Shown one piece after another: positions 10,550 to 20,552 of a stretch of 21,646 nucleotides of DNA; within the stretch, counting starts at the first letter, position 1; the number at the start of each line of letters is the position of its first letter. Both the position numbers and the translations under genes were made by a program. The stretch covers positions 16,618,587 to 16,640,232 of the forward strand of contig NC_049982.1 of the NCBI RefSeq assembly GCF_000003815.2, given 5' to 3'. Below the pieces are notes generated by a model, which saw nothing but the letters and a program-made list of their open reading frames with translations, ran no database searches and was not told the origin of the DNA. The stretch is from Branchiostoma floridae (lineage: Eukaryota > Chordata > Leptocardii > Amphioxiformes > Branchiostomatidae).

Positions 10550-10814
10550 ATACATTTATTAATAAGTACTGTGGTTTGTACAAGAGAAATTATATCACTA
10601 ATAAGTTCAACAGCCAAGCAAGACAATTCCCATGAAATGTACATGTTCAGCTTTTGTAAAATGATACAGACTTTATTATTATGTTTCACTTCATTCATTT
10701 GGTTTATATCTAATTTATTGAAGACAATGCCAATATTGTAGACAAAAAAAATAGCCTAACCCTTTAACACATACATTTGTATAGTGTTGTTGACCTTTTC
10801 ATTTCGCTTTTGAT

Positions 10815-10843
10815 CATACATGTACAGTTCTTGTACATGTATG
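10815..10843. repeat. Perfect hairpin of TACATGTA type
   Basis: CATACATGTACA (10815-10826) and TGTACATGTATG (10832-10843) are perfect 12-base arms around a 5-base loop. Each arm also contains the self-complementary TACATGTA, a word seen repeatedly in this window. Confidence 0.88.
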
Positions 10844-12224
10844 GCAGGTAATAGAATTCTTTTGTTAAAGAAGATACATGTGTTTGTTCAAATCTTTGCA
10901 ATGTTTCTATACAACTTCCTTATATCAACATTTTGGCTAAAGTGTAGAATTCACAGTCACATTTGCAAGTCAGTGGTGAATTCAGAAGCTTTTACACAAC
11001 CTGTTCACTCAAGAAATATCCCACCACGATAATTCATCAGAATCCAGCAAATGCCACCATTGCCCTAAAGTATTGCTTTTGGAATCCTACATTGTATTCT
11101 CTCTGCTTTATCTAAACTCATTTTCCTAGAAAATGCTGTTATATGATATCATATCTTCCTCTGCGTGGCTTTTTATCAAGGTCGACCTGAGTGCTAACCA
11201 AGTCTTGAACTCTGGGGACAGGGCTGTATCACACTTTCATGAAATATTAAAAGGTTTCTCTCCTGGACCTCTTCATAATGCTGACCCTAGTGGTCAAAAA
11301 AGTCAAGTGACACATGGCATAAAAAAACATGAAAATAAATGTACATGTAATAATATGTTGTTTGTTTATAAGAAAAACAGACATTTAGGAATATTGCATA
11401 AGTGTTCTGCTTTTTAGTAGCGATTTAGCCATATATGTTTATTTAATTATAGTAATAACACTGTCCAATTTTTATATTGCAATTAGGTGGTAGCTCCAGA
11501 CTCATTGCCTATATTGGAAAATAAAACAGATAAAGAGAGACTGAATTATTGCATTCAATTAATGTTATCTGTGGGTATTAACATTGCGGACATTATGTAT
11601 TAGGATAGCTTTACATTATCTTTAATGGGTCAAATACATCGAGCTGGAAGTAATGCAGTCACAAATATGAGCCATTTGATAAGTAGGACACATGCTATTC
11701 TACACAATGCAATAGGAAGTACAATTTTCGATATACGTGTAAACTCAATACCTGTTGTTGCAAACATGTGATACATGGCATTTACGTTAGAATCTAGGAA
11801 ATTTACTAAAAAGATCCATAATATCTTGTAGTCTCAATATCATTTACAACGGTTACCTTTTACCTGGGCCTAACGTTAGTTCACCTTTATCCATAGGGTA
11901 ACCTATATCCGTTGTATCTAAAAATAGGGTATTTGGGGATCGTTAAGTCGAAGGAAGGCTGTTTCACATTTTTTTGGCGATATTTTGACAAAGTTGACAT
12001 TTGAAACCAACGTTGTTAACCTAAAATCTTTAAATACCCAGTTTTTTAAAACAACGAATCTAGGTTATTCCATGGATTTAGGTGAACTAGCATTACATGC
12101 AGATAGTAAATGTAACTCTTGTAGCTTTTGACTTTATGATTGATTAAGCCTATCGAGCTTATCACTGGGGCATGTTCACCCAGGGACTGCAACAATTTCA
12201 AAAATTGTCTCTGTCAACCCCTCA

Positions 12225-12300
12225 CTATTCAAGTATGACCTAATTACTCAATATTAGGTTTTCAAATTTGCATAGAGTAACAGATCACACTTTTGAATAG
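12225..12300. repeat. Nested inverted repeat
   Basis: The outer arms CTATTCAA (12225-12232) and TTGAATAG (12293-12300) enclose the inner arms ACCTAAT (12238-12244) and ATTAGGT (12253-12259). It could be a short decayed fold-back element; the inner hairpin is off-centre. Confidence 0.5.
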
Positions 12301-14009
12301 TAAACAATCAATGAGGTCTTGTTGTTGTGGATTGCATCCTACCACCTCTATCTTAACTTCAAATCACCGTACCAGTAATCAAAATTTCCAAGCATTGCAC
12401 CATTACAGTAGGCCCTCCTTAGTGACAGCCATACCATAACAGTCATTAGGCTTGCGTGTATCTGAAAATGGCCTCCATTGTACGGGTGTCACGCTTTACT
12501 CTGTAATTATATATCATTATAGTGAAACATGGCACACAGAAGGACAGCAGTGATTCAGTTTATATCATTTGATCGTATTATTTCAGGAATACTGATACAG
12601 AATGAATATCCATAGAAGATCTATGAAAAAACTTTTACTTTAGAGCATGCAAAATATTATTTCCGTAGAGGAAATACTAACGACAGAAAGAAACATCACA
12701 TTCCCAATCATAATCAAATAATACTGACAAGAAATATCACCCTGTCAAAATCATCTAAAAACTCATAAGTCTGCCAAATTGTGTCCTTAGCCCTTTTTGC
12801 ATCTACCTAGCAATTACAAAAGTTACATAGTACTGTCCCAACATTTTGTTTTGTACATCATTTAGCTTCTGCCACTGTTGAATGGCATGTAATCATTTCA
12901 TCATCATTGTACACCGTAATCATTTATCCACTGTCAACAAAATTAATACACTATGGATGTTGAAAAATTATGTAGTTAATTAGTATCATGGGATTTATTG
13001 ACAACAGTATCACATTCCAAGGGTTTAGAACTGCATGATAGTCACTTAGTGCTTCCTACATGTAGTAAATACTTAAGTAAAAAATCAAGAGAGGGATTAC
13101 TGGTAGCAAAGATTTAAGATTTATTGAAATAACGTAACGAGAGAACCGTCACAGTTTAAAATGCTGTTGTATTCCACTCCTGGACCATTAGCTTCAAACC
13201 TGTCCATTTAATTGATAGTACTACTGTATCAATAGGAAAAGAATACAAATGCCTACTAACATGAAACTATGATTATTCAAAACTAAAATATCATAATTAG
13301 GTTTAACATCAACTTCCAAAATTCCACCTGGTACCACAATCTAGATACTAGTTCTAAAAAAAACATTAATTTTATATAGAGACCTTTTCAAGATTGTCTT
13401 CAACACCTTATTATATATTGAAACGTATATACCTGAGTTTACTGATGCTCTTTAAATCAGTTTAAATTCATGCATGTTTTTCTCAAGTGGCCGTATCATG
13501 GTTTCTGGTGAAGTTATAAGAGTATTGATGCTACATTGACTAAGAAATGAAATTGGCACAAAACCTTTGGAAATTTGCAGATTGTCAATCAGATCTCCAT
13601 TGTTAGATTTATTTAATAGCACAGTGTATTAGATCCTAGGAAAGCTTGTTCATTTTTCATAACTGTAAATTTTTGTGGAACATAAAGTGTGGCTGATTCC
13701 GTGGGTGGATCTCACATAAAAAATGCCACAATGCTATGAAGTTTCAAAAAGCAAACCTGGTAGTCTCTTCTCCCTTTGCTAGTGACTGAGGTGTCAATTG
13801 ACCCCATTCTGTTCTCATCATGGCAGCTTTGCTTTATGTAGGAACGTTGCTATACACCTTGTAAAGTGAGAAAAAGAACGCTCTTTTAACTCCTCTTCAT
13901 GCTGGTGAGGAATGGCGTCACCCACAGCAGCGCGTGACCAAGCTCGTAACTGACATGAGGCGAAGCGAGGTTAGCATGAAAGTTCACCTGTGTTGGTATA
14001 TGACATTAT

Positions 14010-14086
14010 GGAAAAGGTTAATCTATTTTCCAGCGCAAAGATTTGCTGGGTCTAATCTTTGACTTGGAAAATAGTGTAACCTTTCC
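14010..14086. repeat. Long imperfect fold-back, arms about 33 bp
   Basis: Left arm 14010-14043 pairs with right arm 14054-14086 around a loop of about 10 bases. Pairing blocks include AAAGATT with AATCTTT, CTATTTTCC with GGAAAATAG, and GGTTA with TAACC, interrupted by small bulges. This is long enough for a stable RNA hairpin if transcribed, or for a short fold-back transposon. Confidence 0.85.
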
Positions 14087-15253
14087 AATCAGATGCTAGG
14101 CTGTTGAAGTTATAGTCAGATTCTTTCATCAACTACTGAGGCTTCTGACTGCTGTTCCGTTGATGTATATAATACATAGGAAATAAAAATGCCATTTTTT
14201 CTTCAATATGCAGCTGATATGTTATTGTTGTTGTCCGTCCATTGGCTTCCATAATAACCTTGACTTTCAGTCACTTAATAAATATAACAGTGCAAAAATA
14301 TGTAGAGGCAACAATCTTTGTCCATATTGATGAAAACAACATGTATCTGAGTGATGCAAGGTCAGAGACAAACATGTCTTTTTCTTGATCATTTGCTTAC
14401 TTCTTTCTGATATTACAGGTTATCAGCAACCTGCTGATCTAACCCCAAATAATAGAATCCTACAAGTGATAACACTGGCAAATTTGCCACTGTGGTGAGA
14501 TTGTACATGTAAATCAGTACATCTAAACTAGAACATTCTGGATTGTGAGACACCGTCTGCTGACTGTCTTCACTGAACTAACACTTTTATCCCTCTGTCT
14601 TCATTGTAAAGGGTAAGGGGAATCGGTATGGTCCAGTTGGCTTGTGGAAGTAATGTTCAGACAATGTCAACTATAGGGTTTATATCTATTGGTAACACGT
14701 ACATGTAAATGAGTGATGTCATGGAAAGTCTTTTTCTCAAAACTAACGAAATGAAAGGTTATCACAAACTGCTATACTTTCCCCAGCCTTTAGAAATGAT
14801 ATTGCTGACTGTGGTGTTTGACAAATATTATATACAGTAACTGTTACTATAGTTGTCTAAGAGTTCTGGTCTTGCTGAGATAAAATCTGAATTGTAATCT
14901 CGACTTTCGTTACATGTACCTCAGAAAAACACGGGATGGACCTAAATGTGTAAGTTGCATTCAAACAGTCAAGTTTGTATACTTGGAAAATGCTACCAAA
15001 TTTGTGACACATTGTACTGTAGTTATTCTTAATGTCTTTAGTTAATTTGATAAACAACTACACTCATGGTAAAATCTTTCAAATAGTTGAAAAAGATTAA
15101 TATATAATTGTATACATTAGTTAGTATGAATTCTGTCTTCTTGACTGTACATGAAGTAAAACTTATTCTACATTTTGTATGCATACAACTTCACATATAC
15201 TACCAGTAGTGGACTTTTCTGTCCTTGGCATAGTGTCATTTGTTAGCACTCTA

Positions 15254-15302
15254 GAATTGATTCAAGGACAAGCTTGAATTGCAATGACATTGTAATCAAT
15301 TC
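15254..15302. repeat. Inverted repeat, 9-bp arms
   Basis: GAATTGATT (15254-15262) and AATCAATTC (15294-15302) are exact complements with a 31-base spacer. The length is near what chance can give in AT-rich DNA. Confidence 0.5.
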
Positions 15303-15795
15303 CACCTGACGTTAATATCATTCACGTGTCCTTTTGCTCTAGCTATGTTGAAATATTCATCATAATTCTTATATTTTCAGTTCCTGCTACCGAGTATTAA
15401 TATTGATAATAATTACAAAAGAGTAATCTTGGCCAACCAACATTTTGAGTTGTTTTGTTTGGCCATAATGATATGTTTTCTTTCTTCTTGAATTTCTCAA
15501 ACTTAGATAACAACTGAACTTGTATCACACCATAATTTTCTTGGTACACGCACAGTCAACGTTCAACTATACGTATAAAAGTGACACTGTTGTAATTGAA
15601 CTCATTTTTTGGTGGCATAGACTAAATTTACTTTTATTATTGGACAGACAGCTACAAATTGAAAGCAAAATCTTGAATAGACAAAAGTTACTGTTTTCAG
15701 TCCAAAACTATATGTCTGGACTGTTTAAATTCAAGATTGAATGGCAGAGGCCTGGACGGGTGATCTTCTTTTTGAGATTCCCTTTTCAACTCTTT

Positions 15796-16116
15796 TGGAA
15801 GCTTAATATCTTATTCAGTTATTAAGCTGGGTTAATTATCCGAGACCAGCAAACCTTGTAATGACCTGCTGTGAGGGAAGCGAGATGACAGGACGTAATG
15901 GTCAGTAGGAAGAAAGGGAGAGTTCTGAGTAAGCGAAAGGAAAGTTGAAAATGGTCAGGAGATGACTCACTGCATGTGTGAGTCAACGTGGTCATCTAAA
16001 GAAGAATGCCCCCCAGAGGGGGTAGCATATATAAGAGGAAAGCAGGAGGAGTCAGCACCACTCCTGCCAGATCATGGTTAAGAGAAATTCTACCATGCTG
16101 CAGGGTTTGAAAAATT
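15796..16116 (+). repeat. Direct repeat A, copy 1 (left end of element)
   Basis: It begins TGGAAGCTTAATATC and ends GGTTTGAAAAATT. It contains an 8-bp inverted repeat near its start (AGCTTAAT at 15800, ATTAAGCT at 15821), a C6/G5 hairpin, paired AP-1-like sites and a TATA box. It matches the copy at 19059 end to end; the flanks diverge abruptly on both sides. Confidence 0.95.
15963..16035 (+). promoter_or_regulatory. Candidate element promoter: inverted AP-1-like pair plus TATA box (A1)
   Basis: TGACTCAC (15963-15970) and GTGAGTCA (15978-15985) form a perfect inverted pair, each holding an AP-1/bZIP core (TGASTCA). About 43 bases further on is TATATAAG (16028-16035). The arrangement fits an RNA polymerase II promoter firing rightward, with an ATG at 16074. 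Activity is inferred. Confidence 0.5.
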
Positions 16117-16292
16117 TAACTACCTTCAACTGGGAAGAACAAGGAGGGACAGGCCATGGCCAACCTGAGGACAAGGAAGATCAGAGCAAAATACCACCAG
16201 CAGGAGGGACTAAGGGCAGCAAGGGACATAATATCAGTGCATTGCTCGGGGCACCAGAGGACCATGCAAGCACTACCAGTAGGATGGAGTAA
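16074..16292 (+). CDS. Possible 72-aa leader ORF starting in repeat A1
   Basis: The ATG lies 39 bases after the end of the TATA box. The frame starts MVKRNSTMLQGL inside the repeat and continues into internal 1 as a hydrophilic Gly/Lys/Glu-rich peptide (TGHGQPEDKEDQ). In A2 the same ATG hits a stop soon after leaving the repeat. No domain is recognisable; it may be a remnant of a gag-like frame or not translated. Confidence 0.25.
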   Translation: MVKRNSTMLQGLKNLTTFNWEEQGGTGHGQPEDKEDQSKIPPAGGTKGSKGHNISALLGAPEDHASTTSRME

Positions 16293-18855
16293 CTGCAGCG
16301 GCAACAATAGTGCCAGGCTTGTAGTGCTTAGTAGCTATAGGCATTCATTGTCAGGGTGGAATAGGGCTGCTCCAAGGTATGTGTCCGTCATTCCCAGGGT
16401 GGTGTATAGATGTTGGCAGTAGTCAGTGGCTACTACATACTAGTAGCAGTTCCCTTCACGGGTGCAGGTATATGTACATTAGGTAAGAGGGCTTATCCAA
16501 GGGGGCTTGTCATAGTGTGATCATACATGACAACCAATTTCACCGAGACTTGACTGTCAGTCAGTAGATCGGTAATCAAGAAGTTTGGAAGTTTAGTTCG
16601 AGGCTCCAAAGGTAACACGGTTTATCTTCTCGAACCAGTAGTATATAGCGAGTAGTCCCAACACAACAGAGAAGGGTCCCTACGAAGACAGGTTGAATTA
16701 TCCTACTCAAATGGAACCATAGGAGAATATCGAAACATCAGATCTAGAGACTAGTAGAGTAGAGAGTAGAATACAAACCAGTAACTAGGTAAGCATGTTG
16801 CCCTAGTAACTTACAGTTTCAGGAAGTCATCTTGCGCTTTGCAGACTACTTAGCAGTTAAGGTATAGCAACAACAGTAATTCACTGATATTAGAGATTTC
16901 ATGCGGAGAAGATGGAACAGAATCCTTCAATTGAATCAGATAACCAACTTGAGTATGTCGAGAAACGATGTTGCAAGGGCAGAAACAAGAATTATGTTTT
17001 CAGATCTTTGGGATTGAGGACCCTACATGATAGGGAGGAAGAAGGGACCGTAGTAGCATTGTTACGTACCCATGGTCAATTGCTTGGTTGGTGAATCCCA
17101 ACGTACAATTTACTAGCACTATGCCTGGGTCTATCCAGGTGGGGACAATGTCTTTGACAACTACTTGTATGATCAGTAAGGGTAGTATAGAAGGTTCAGA
17201 AGAAGTAATTCACATGTCGGCAGGTTAGACCGAAGGAAGACAAATAGCAAATTGGTAAGACAAGTGACCTCTGAACTAGACTTGAGTAGGGATCAAACTA
17301 CTGTACATAAGGAACACAGGAGATTGAAGTTGAACAGGAAAAGTGGGAATCTTGTTGGCAGGTAGTTTGGAAGATCTGTAATGACGCCTTACATCAGATA
17401 CCTGTTGAGGATATATGTACCGCTTGAATTGGAAGGAATTGGTAGGGCAGCTTGTAGGAGAGGCCAAAGAGAGTAAGACTACAACTCACATTTTTCAAGC
17501 AGTCACACATGTCGGAAACAGAAGAAGTAAGCTTCTGAAGGAGAGGGTGGTTCTAGAGCGTAAGATAGACATCTCTGATGATGGAACAAAGTAAGAAGGT
17601 ACAATAACAACATGCTGGAGACAGAACTACACTGCAGGCACAGTACAGTCGCCTGGCAAAACCTAATGAGGCACGTAGCAGTGATTCATTAACAACAGGC
17701 CTTTCCTCAATTCAGAATATGACACGTTATAAAGTAAGGCAGCGGGGTTAACTCGCCCCAAGTCCCCAAGTCTTTATGCGGTAGCGGAAAGGGTCTTTGT
17801 CTGACTCTAAGGACAAAACTTTTAGGTGACTTAAACATTACACAAGTTCCGATTAGTGAAGAGCAGTACTATGCAAGGAAGGACTCTCTGAAACATAATG
17901 GTGTACTTTGACTGTTGTACCAAGAAAGTAGAAACCAGGTCCTCCAGGAGAAGTTAGCCTTTAAATAAAATACGGAAAAGGGAGACTATGAATTATAATG
18001 CAGGGATTATATAGAAAACATTAACCTCTCCAAGAGCGCAGGGTTTATTCTGGACTAGTTAATGTTAGGAGACATTGAGCCCCAGGAAACAGGCCCAACA
18101 TAGTAAATGGGATGCTATAATTGTGGTAGAGACTTTACATGGCACCTACCTAACCTGGATCAGTACTAGACTTATGTTGGTGATGGGTGCGGGTGTTGCG
18201 ATATTTGTGGGGTTATTCACCTCAGGTAGGGAGAGGAAGATTACAGTTAGGTTGTGGGAGATACAGAAAGGTTGGATTTGTTTCCCCTTTAAACTAATCA
18301 TAAGGGCCCAGGTTCTTTATAATAAGAATTGCAGTATTAAAGTTACTAGGAACAGGGAACTGTGAAGTGAGGCAGATTGGGGAAGTTCAACGGAACCCTA
18401 TCGCTTTGGGGGTTACAGCATTACTAGAAGACTGAGTTAGTGGCCCATAATTTGTATTAGAGGAATAGAGGAATATTTTATGTGTATCAACAAGGGTAAG
18501 AAAAGGAACAAATTGGGCGTAATCCTCGATGAGTTGCATGTTTGTAAGGATTTTGAGCCTTTAGTGTTATTACACTACAGCCTTTAGTGTATTGGGCCTT
18601 TTAAGCATAAAAGCTGGGTGATAGGCACCCAAGGAGTGAGTCCAACGGAGACAGGATACTTGGCAACAGTAGGAAAATATGCAGGAGACTACCACGGCAG
18701 TTCAATGTCAGAGGCCGAAGGAGTTAGTTTTGTTAGTCTCAGGAGGGAATGTCTTGAACAGACCAGGTAAAGGTGTGGCAGTTATGGTGGGCAAGGGCGA
18801 GGAGAGTATGATCTTGTGTTTTGGGGGGAAGGTATCAAGTTCCTTGATACCTTGT
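16117..18855 (+). other. Internal region 1 of the element, no intact gene
   Basis: About 2.7 kb, visibly purine-rich on the plus strand and broken by many TAG stops in all three forward frames. The longest frames (18075-18365, 18679-18933, 16156-16422, all plus) have no motif I recognise, and I saw no YxDD-type reverse transcriptase box. The purine skew is what a retroelement sense strand often shows. The region ends with a hairpin at 18829-18853, directly beside B1. Confidence 0.6.
18829..18853. repeat. Perfect hairpin abutting repeat B1
   Basis: AAGGTATCAAG and CTTGATACCTT are 11-base perfect arms around a 3-base loop (18840-18842). It ends 2 bases before B1 and has no counterpart before B2, so it belongs to internal 1. 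It could act in transcript termination or strand transfer. Confidence 0.85.
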
Positions 18856-19059
18856 GGCGAAATTTGTGCTAGGAGTGAGCACAAACCCCCCTCTCACAAG
18901 ATAAGCAGGTCAAAGAGAGATGGAAATTGGTAGCATTGAAGACCTTGTACCTTGCCCCCATACTTCTGCCACAAAGAACAGTGTATTGTGTGTCTTTCTT
19001 GTGTCTCAATAATACTATAATAGTTAGGGGTATGTGAAGCTGGACAAGTGATAATTAAT
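18856..19059 (+). repeat. Direct repeat B, copy 1
   Basis: Runs from GGCGAAATTTGTGC to GTGATAATTAAT. Near its start it has an inverted repeat, TTTGTGCT (18863-18870) with AGCACAAA (18878-18885). It matches the copy at 20349 end to end. Its last base is also the first base of A2. No canonical AATAAA is present. Confidence 0.95.
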
Positions 19060-19103
19060 GGAAGCTTAATATCTTATTCAGTTATTAAGCTGGGTTAATT
19101 ATC
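19050..19103. other. Interrupted palindrome spanning the B1/A2 joint
   Basis: GATAATTAA (19050-19058, end of B1) pairs with TTAATTATC (19095-19103, in A2). AGCTTAAT (19063-19070) pairs with ATTAAGCT (19084-19091). A 4/3-base internal bulge and a 13-base loop complete the stem. The outer end of A1 has only the A half and the outer end of B2 only the B half. A palindrome complete only at the joint is what a recombination or circularisation site would look like. Confidence 0.75.
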
Positions 19104-19379
19104 CGAGACCAGCAAACCTTGTAATGACCTGCTGTGAGGGAAGCGAGATGACAGGACGTAATGGTCAGTAGGAAGAAAGGGAGAGTTCTGAGTAAGCGAA
19201 AGGAAAGTTGAAAATGGTCAGGAGATGACTCACTGCATGTGTGAGTCAACGTGGTCATCTAAAGAAGAATGCCCCCCAGAGGGGGTAGCATATATAAGAG
19301 GAAAGCAGGAGGAGTCAGCACCACTCCTGCCAGATCATGGTTAAGAGAAATTCTACCATGCTGCAGGGTTTGAAAAATT
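19059..19379 (+). repeat. Direct repeat A, copy 2
   Basis: Same 321 bases as 15796-16116, including the inner inverted repeat, the AP-1-like pair (19226 onward) and the TATA box (19291-19298). It begins on the last base of B1 and ends where internal 2 starts CCCAGTCCC. Confidence 0.95.
19226..19298 (+). promoter_or_regulatory. Candidate element promoter, second copy (A2)
   Basis: Identical to the A1 promoter block: the inverted TGACTCAC/GTGAGTCA pair, then TATATAAG at 19291-19298. In this copy it would transcribe internal 2 and beyond. Confidence 0.45.
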
Positions 19380-20348
19380 CCCAGTCCCACCCACCCAAAT
19401 AAATGAATGTTTGGACGAATGGTAATCAGGTAGTATTTGAGATCAAATATATTATATATGTGTGTGTATTTAAGATATGGATGTCGAGATATTGAGGATC
19501 TAGATCAGTTACAAGTCAGGATGCGTTAAACATCCGCTGGGCAGAGCATCGGTTTAACCGACCAGCCCGATCTTGGCTATAACAATTGGCAACCAGGGTA
19601 AAACGGTCGCCAGCTCGCAGCATGACTTGCCTAGTAGAGAGGCGGGACCTTGTATTAGACTGATGTATAAGATTGCATACGATACGAGAGCAACAGCGTG
19701 TACCTGTGTAACAGAGATTTGGGCCGTTCTTTCAATTGATGTAACGGAATTCGGCACATTTGGACAAATGTTTGTAACTTCGACCGACTATATTGTATAT
19801 GTACTGTTTTCTGGAAGTAGAAGCAAGGTCCCCAAAGTAAGTGTCTGAAACTAATAAACTGGGAATGGGTACTTTGGTCATTCAGTGCTACCAGGTGTTG
19901 TGAAGAAACAAACTTGTATTGAAAGTGGGAGACAGAGTGCTCCAGAGATGAGGGAGACAGAGTGCTCCATGAGGGAGACAGTACTCCAGAAAAGAAGTAG
20001 TTGTGGGAGACAGAGTGAAACTGTGCTCCAGTAAAAAAGATGAAGGAGACTGTGCTCCAGAAAAAAAAAGAACCTGTGAGAAAGCGAGAGTGCTACACAG
20101 ATGAGTCCCAGGATAGGGGCCGCATACCTAATATCGGGATGTTCTCTTGAATGAGAAGGGACTTCCCACGGTGCCATCTTAGCATGCTAAGAGGTTGCCC
20201 GCGGAGTGAAGATTCTGGGACTGGGTTGAACCGTAGCCCTGTGTGATGGGAGGTTGACCCAAAAGCAGTGTGTAAGGACCTACGAGGAGGGTAGGTCAGA
20301 GAAGATTTGATTGGAATGGTTTGATTGGTTTGGAGTGTGATGAGGTGG
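19380..20348. other. Internal region 2, unrelated to internal 1
   Basis: 969 bp that I could not align with internal 1. It opens with a C-rich stretch and a TATATA/TGTG microsatellite (around 19447-19470). A 91-codon frame at 19573-19848 (plus, MAITIGNQGK start) has no recognisable domain. AATAAACTGGG at about 19852 is a canonical poly(A) hexamer. A tandem GGGAGACAGAGTGCTCCA array follows (19927-20060), and a perfect palindrome, CTTAGCATGCTAAG, lies at 20178-20191. It may be an inserted passenger or the interior of a second tandem copy. Confidence 0.5.
19927..20060 (+). repeat. Degenerate tandem array, about five units
   Basis: The core GGGAGACAGAGTGCTCCA recurs about five times with variable A-rich linkers (20 to 40 bases per unit). 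The third to fifth units carry deletions or insertions. It is strongly purine-biased. Confidence 0.8.
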
Positions 20349-20552
20349 GGCGAAATTTGTGCTAGGAGTGAGCACAAACCCCCCTCTCACAAGATAAGCA
20401 GGTCAAAGAGAGATGGAAATTGGTAGCATTGAAGACCTTGTACCTTGCCCCCATACTTCTGCCACAAAGAACAGTGTATTGTGTGTCTTTCTTGTGTCTC
20501 AATAATACTATAATAGTTAGGGGTATGTGAAGCTGGACAAGTGATAATTAAT
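20349..20552 (+). repeat. Direct repeat B, copy 2 (right end of element)
   Basis: Same 204 bases as 18856-19059, including the TTTGTGCT/AGCACAAA inverted repeat (20356-20378). Immediately after it comes AACTCT, a hexamer also found 2 bases before A1 (15788-15793), possibly a target duplication or chance. Confidence 0.95.

Larger units (their letters stand above)
8843..15795. other. Long non-coding interval
   Basis: AT-rich sequence with short frames only; none shows a domain, consistent codon bias or splice context that I can support. The first part may be the 3' UTR of the membrane-protein gene. Supported structures are an X-box-like site (9429), a TACATGTA-type hairpin (10815-10843), a nested inverted repeat (12225-12300), a long fold-back (14010-14086) and a 9-bp inverted repeat (15254-15302). 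Otherwise I see nothing. Confidence 0.55.
15796..20552 (+). mobile_element. Split-direct-repeat mobile element, A1-int1-B1-A2-int2-B2
   Basis: Two different direct repeats alternate: A (321 bp) at 15796 and 19059, and B (204 bp) at 18856 and 20349. By eye I see no difference between the copies of either repeat. B1 ends on the base where A2 begins. This order matches the A1-ORFs-B1-A2-B2 split direct repeats of PAT/Ngaro-type (DIRS-order) tyrosine-recombinase retrotransposons, except that 969 bp separate A2 from B2. Alternatives are two tandem copies of a circularising element with different interiors, or a rearranged LTR element. No reverse transcriptase, RNase H or recombinase was recognised, so it is probably non-autonomous. 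The plus strand is taken as sense because A carries a TATA box in that direction. Repeat identity implies recent formation. Confidence 0.8.

Noticed and set aside
19927-20060. CRISPR-like array
   Set aside because: Units are degenerate, linkers are A-rich and variable, and the context is eukaryotic; it is an ordinary tandem repeat.
16117-20348. Reverse transcriptase or tyrosine recombinase genes in the element interiors
   Set aside because: No YxDD-type box or recombinase R-H-R-Y pattern could be seen, and all frames are short.
15796-20552. Interpretation as a standard LTR retrotransposon with 5' and 3' LTRs
   Set aside because: No single repeat bounds both ends: the left end is A and the right end is B, and the middle has B then A.
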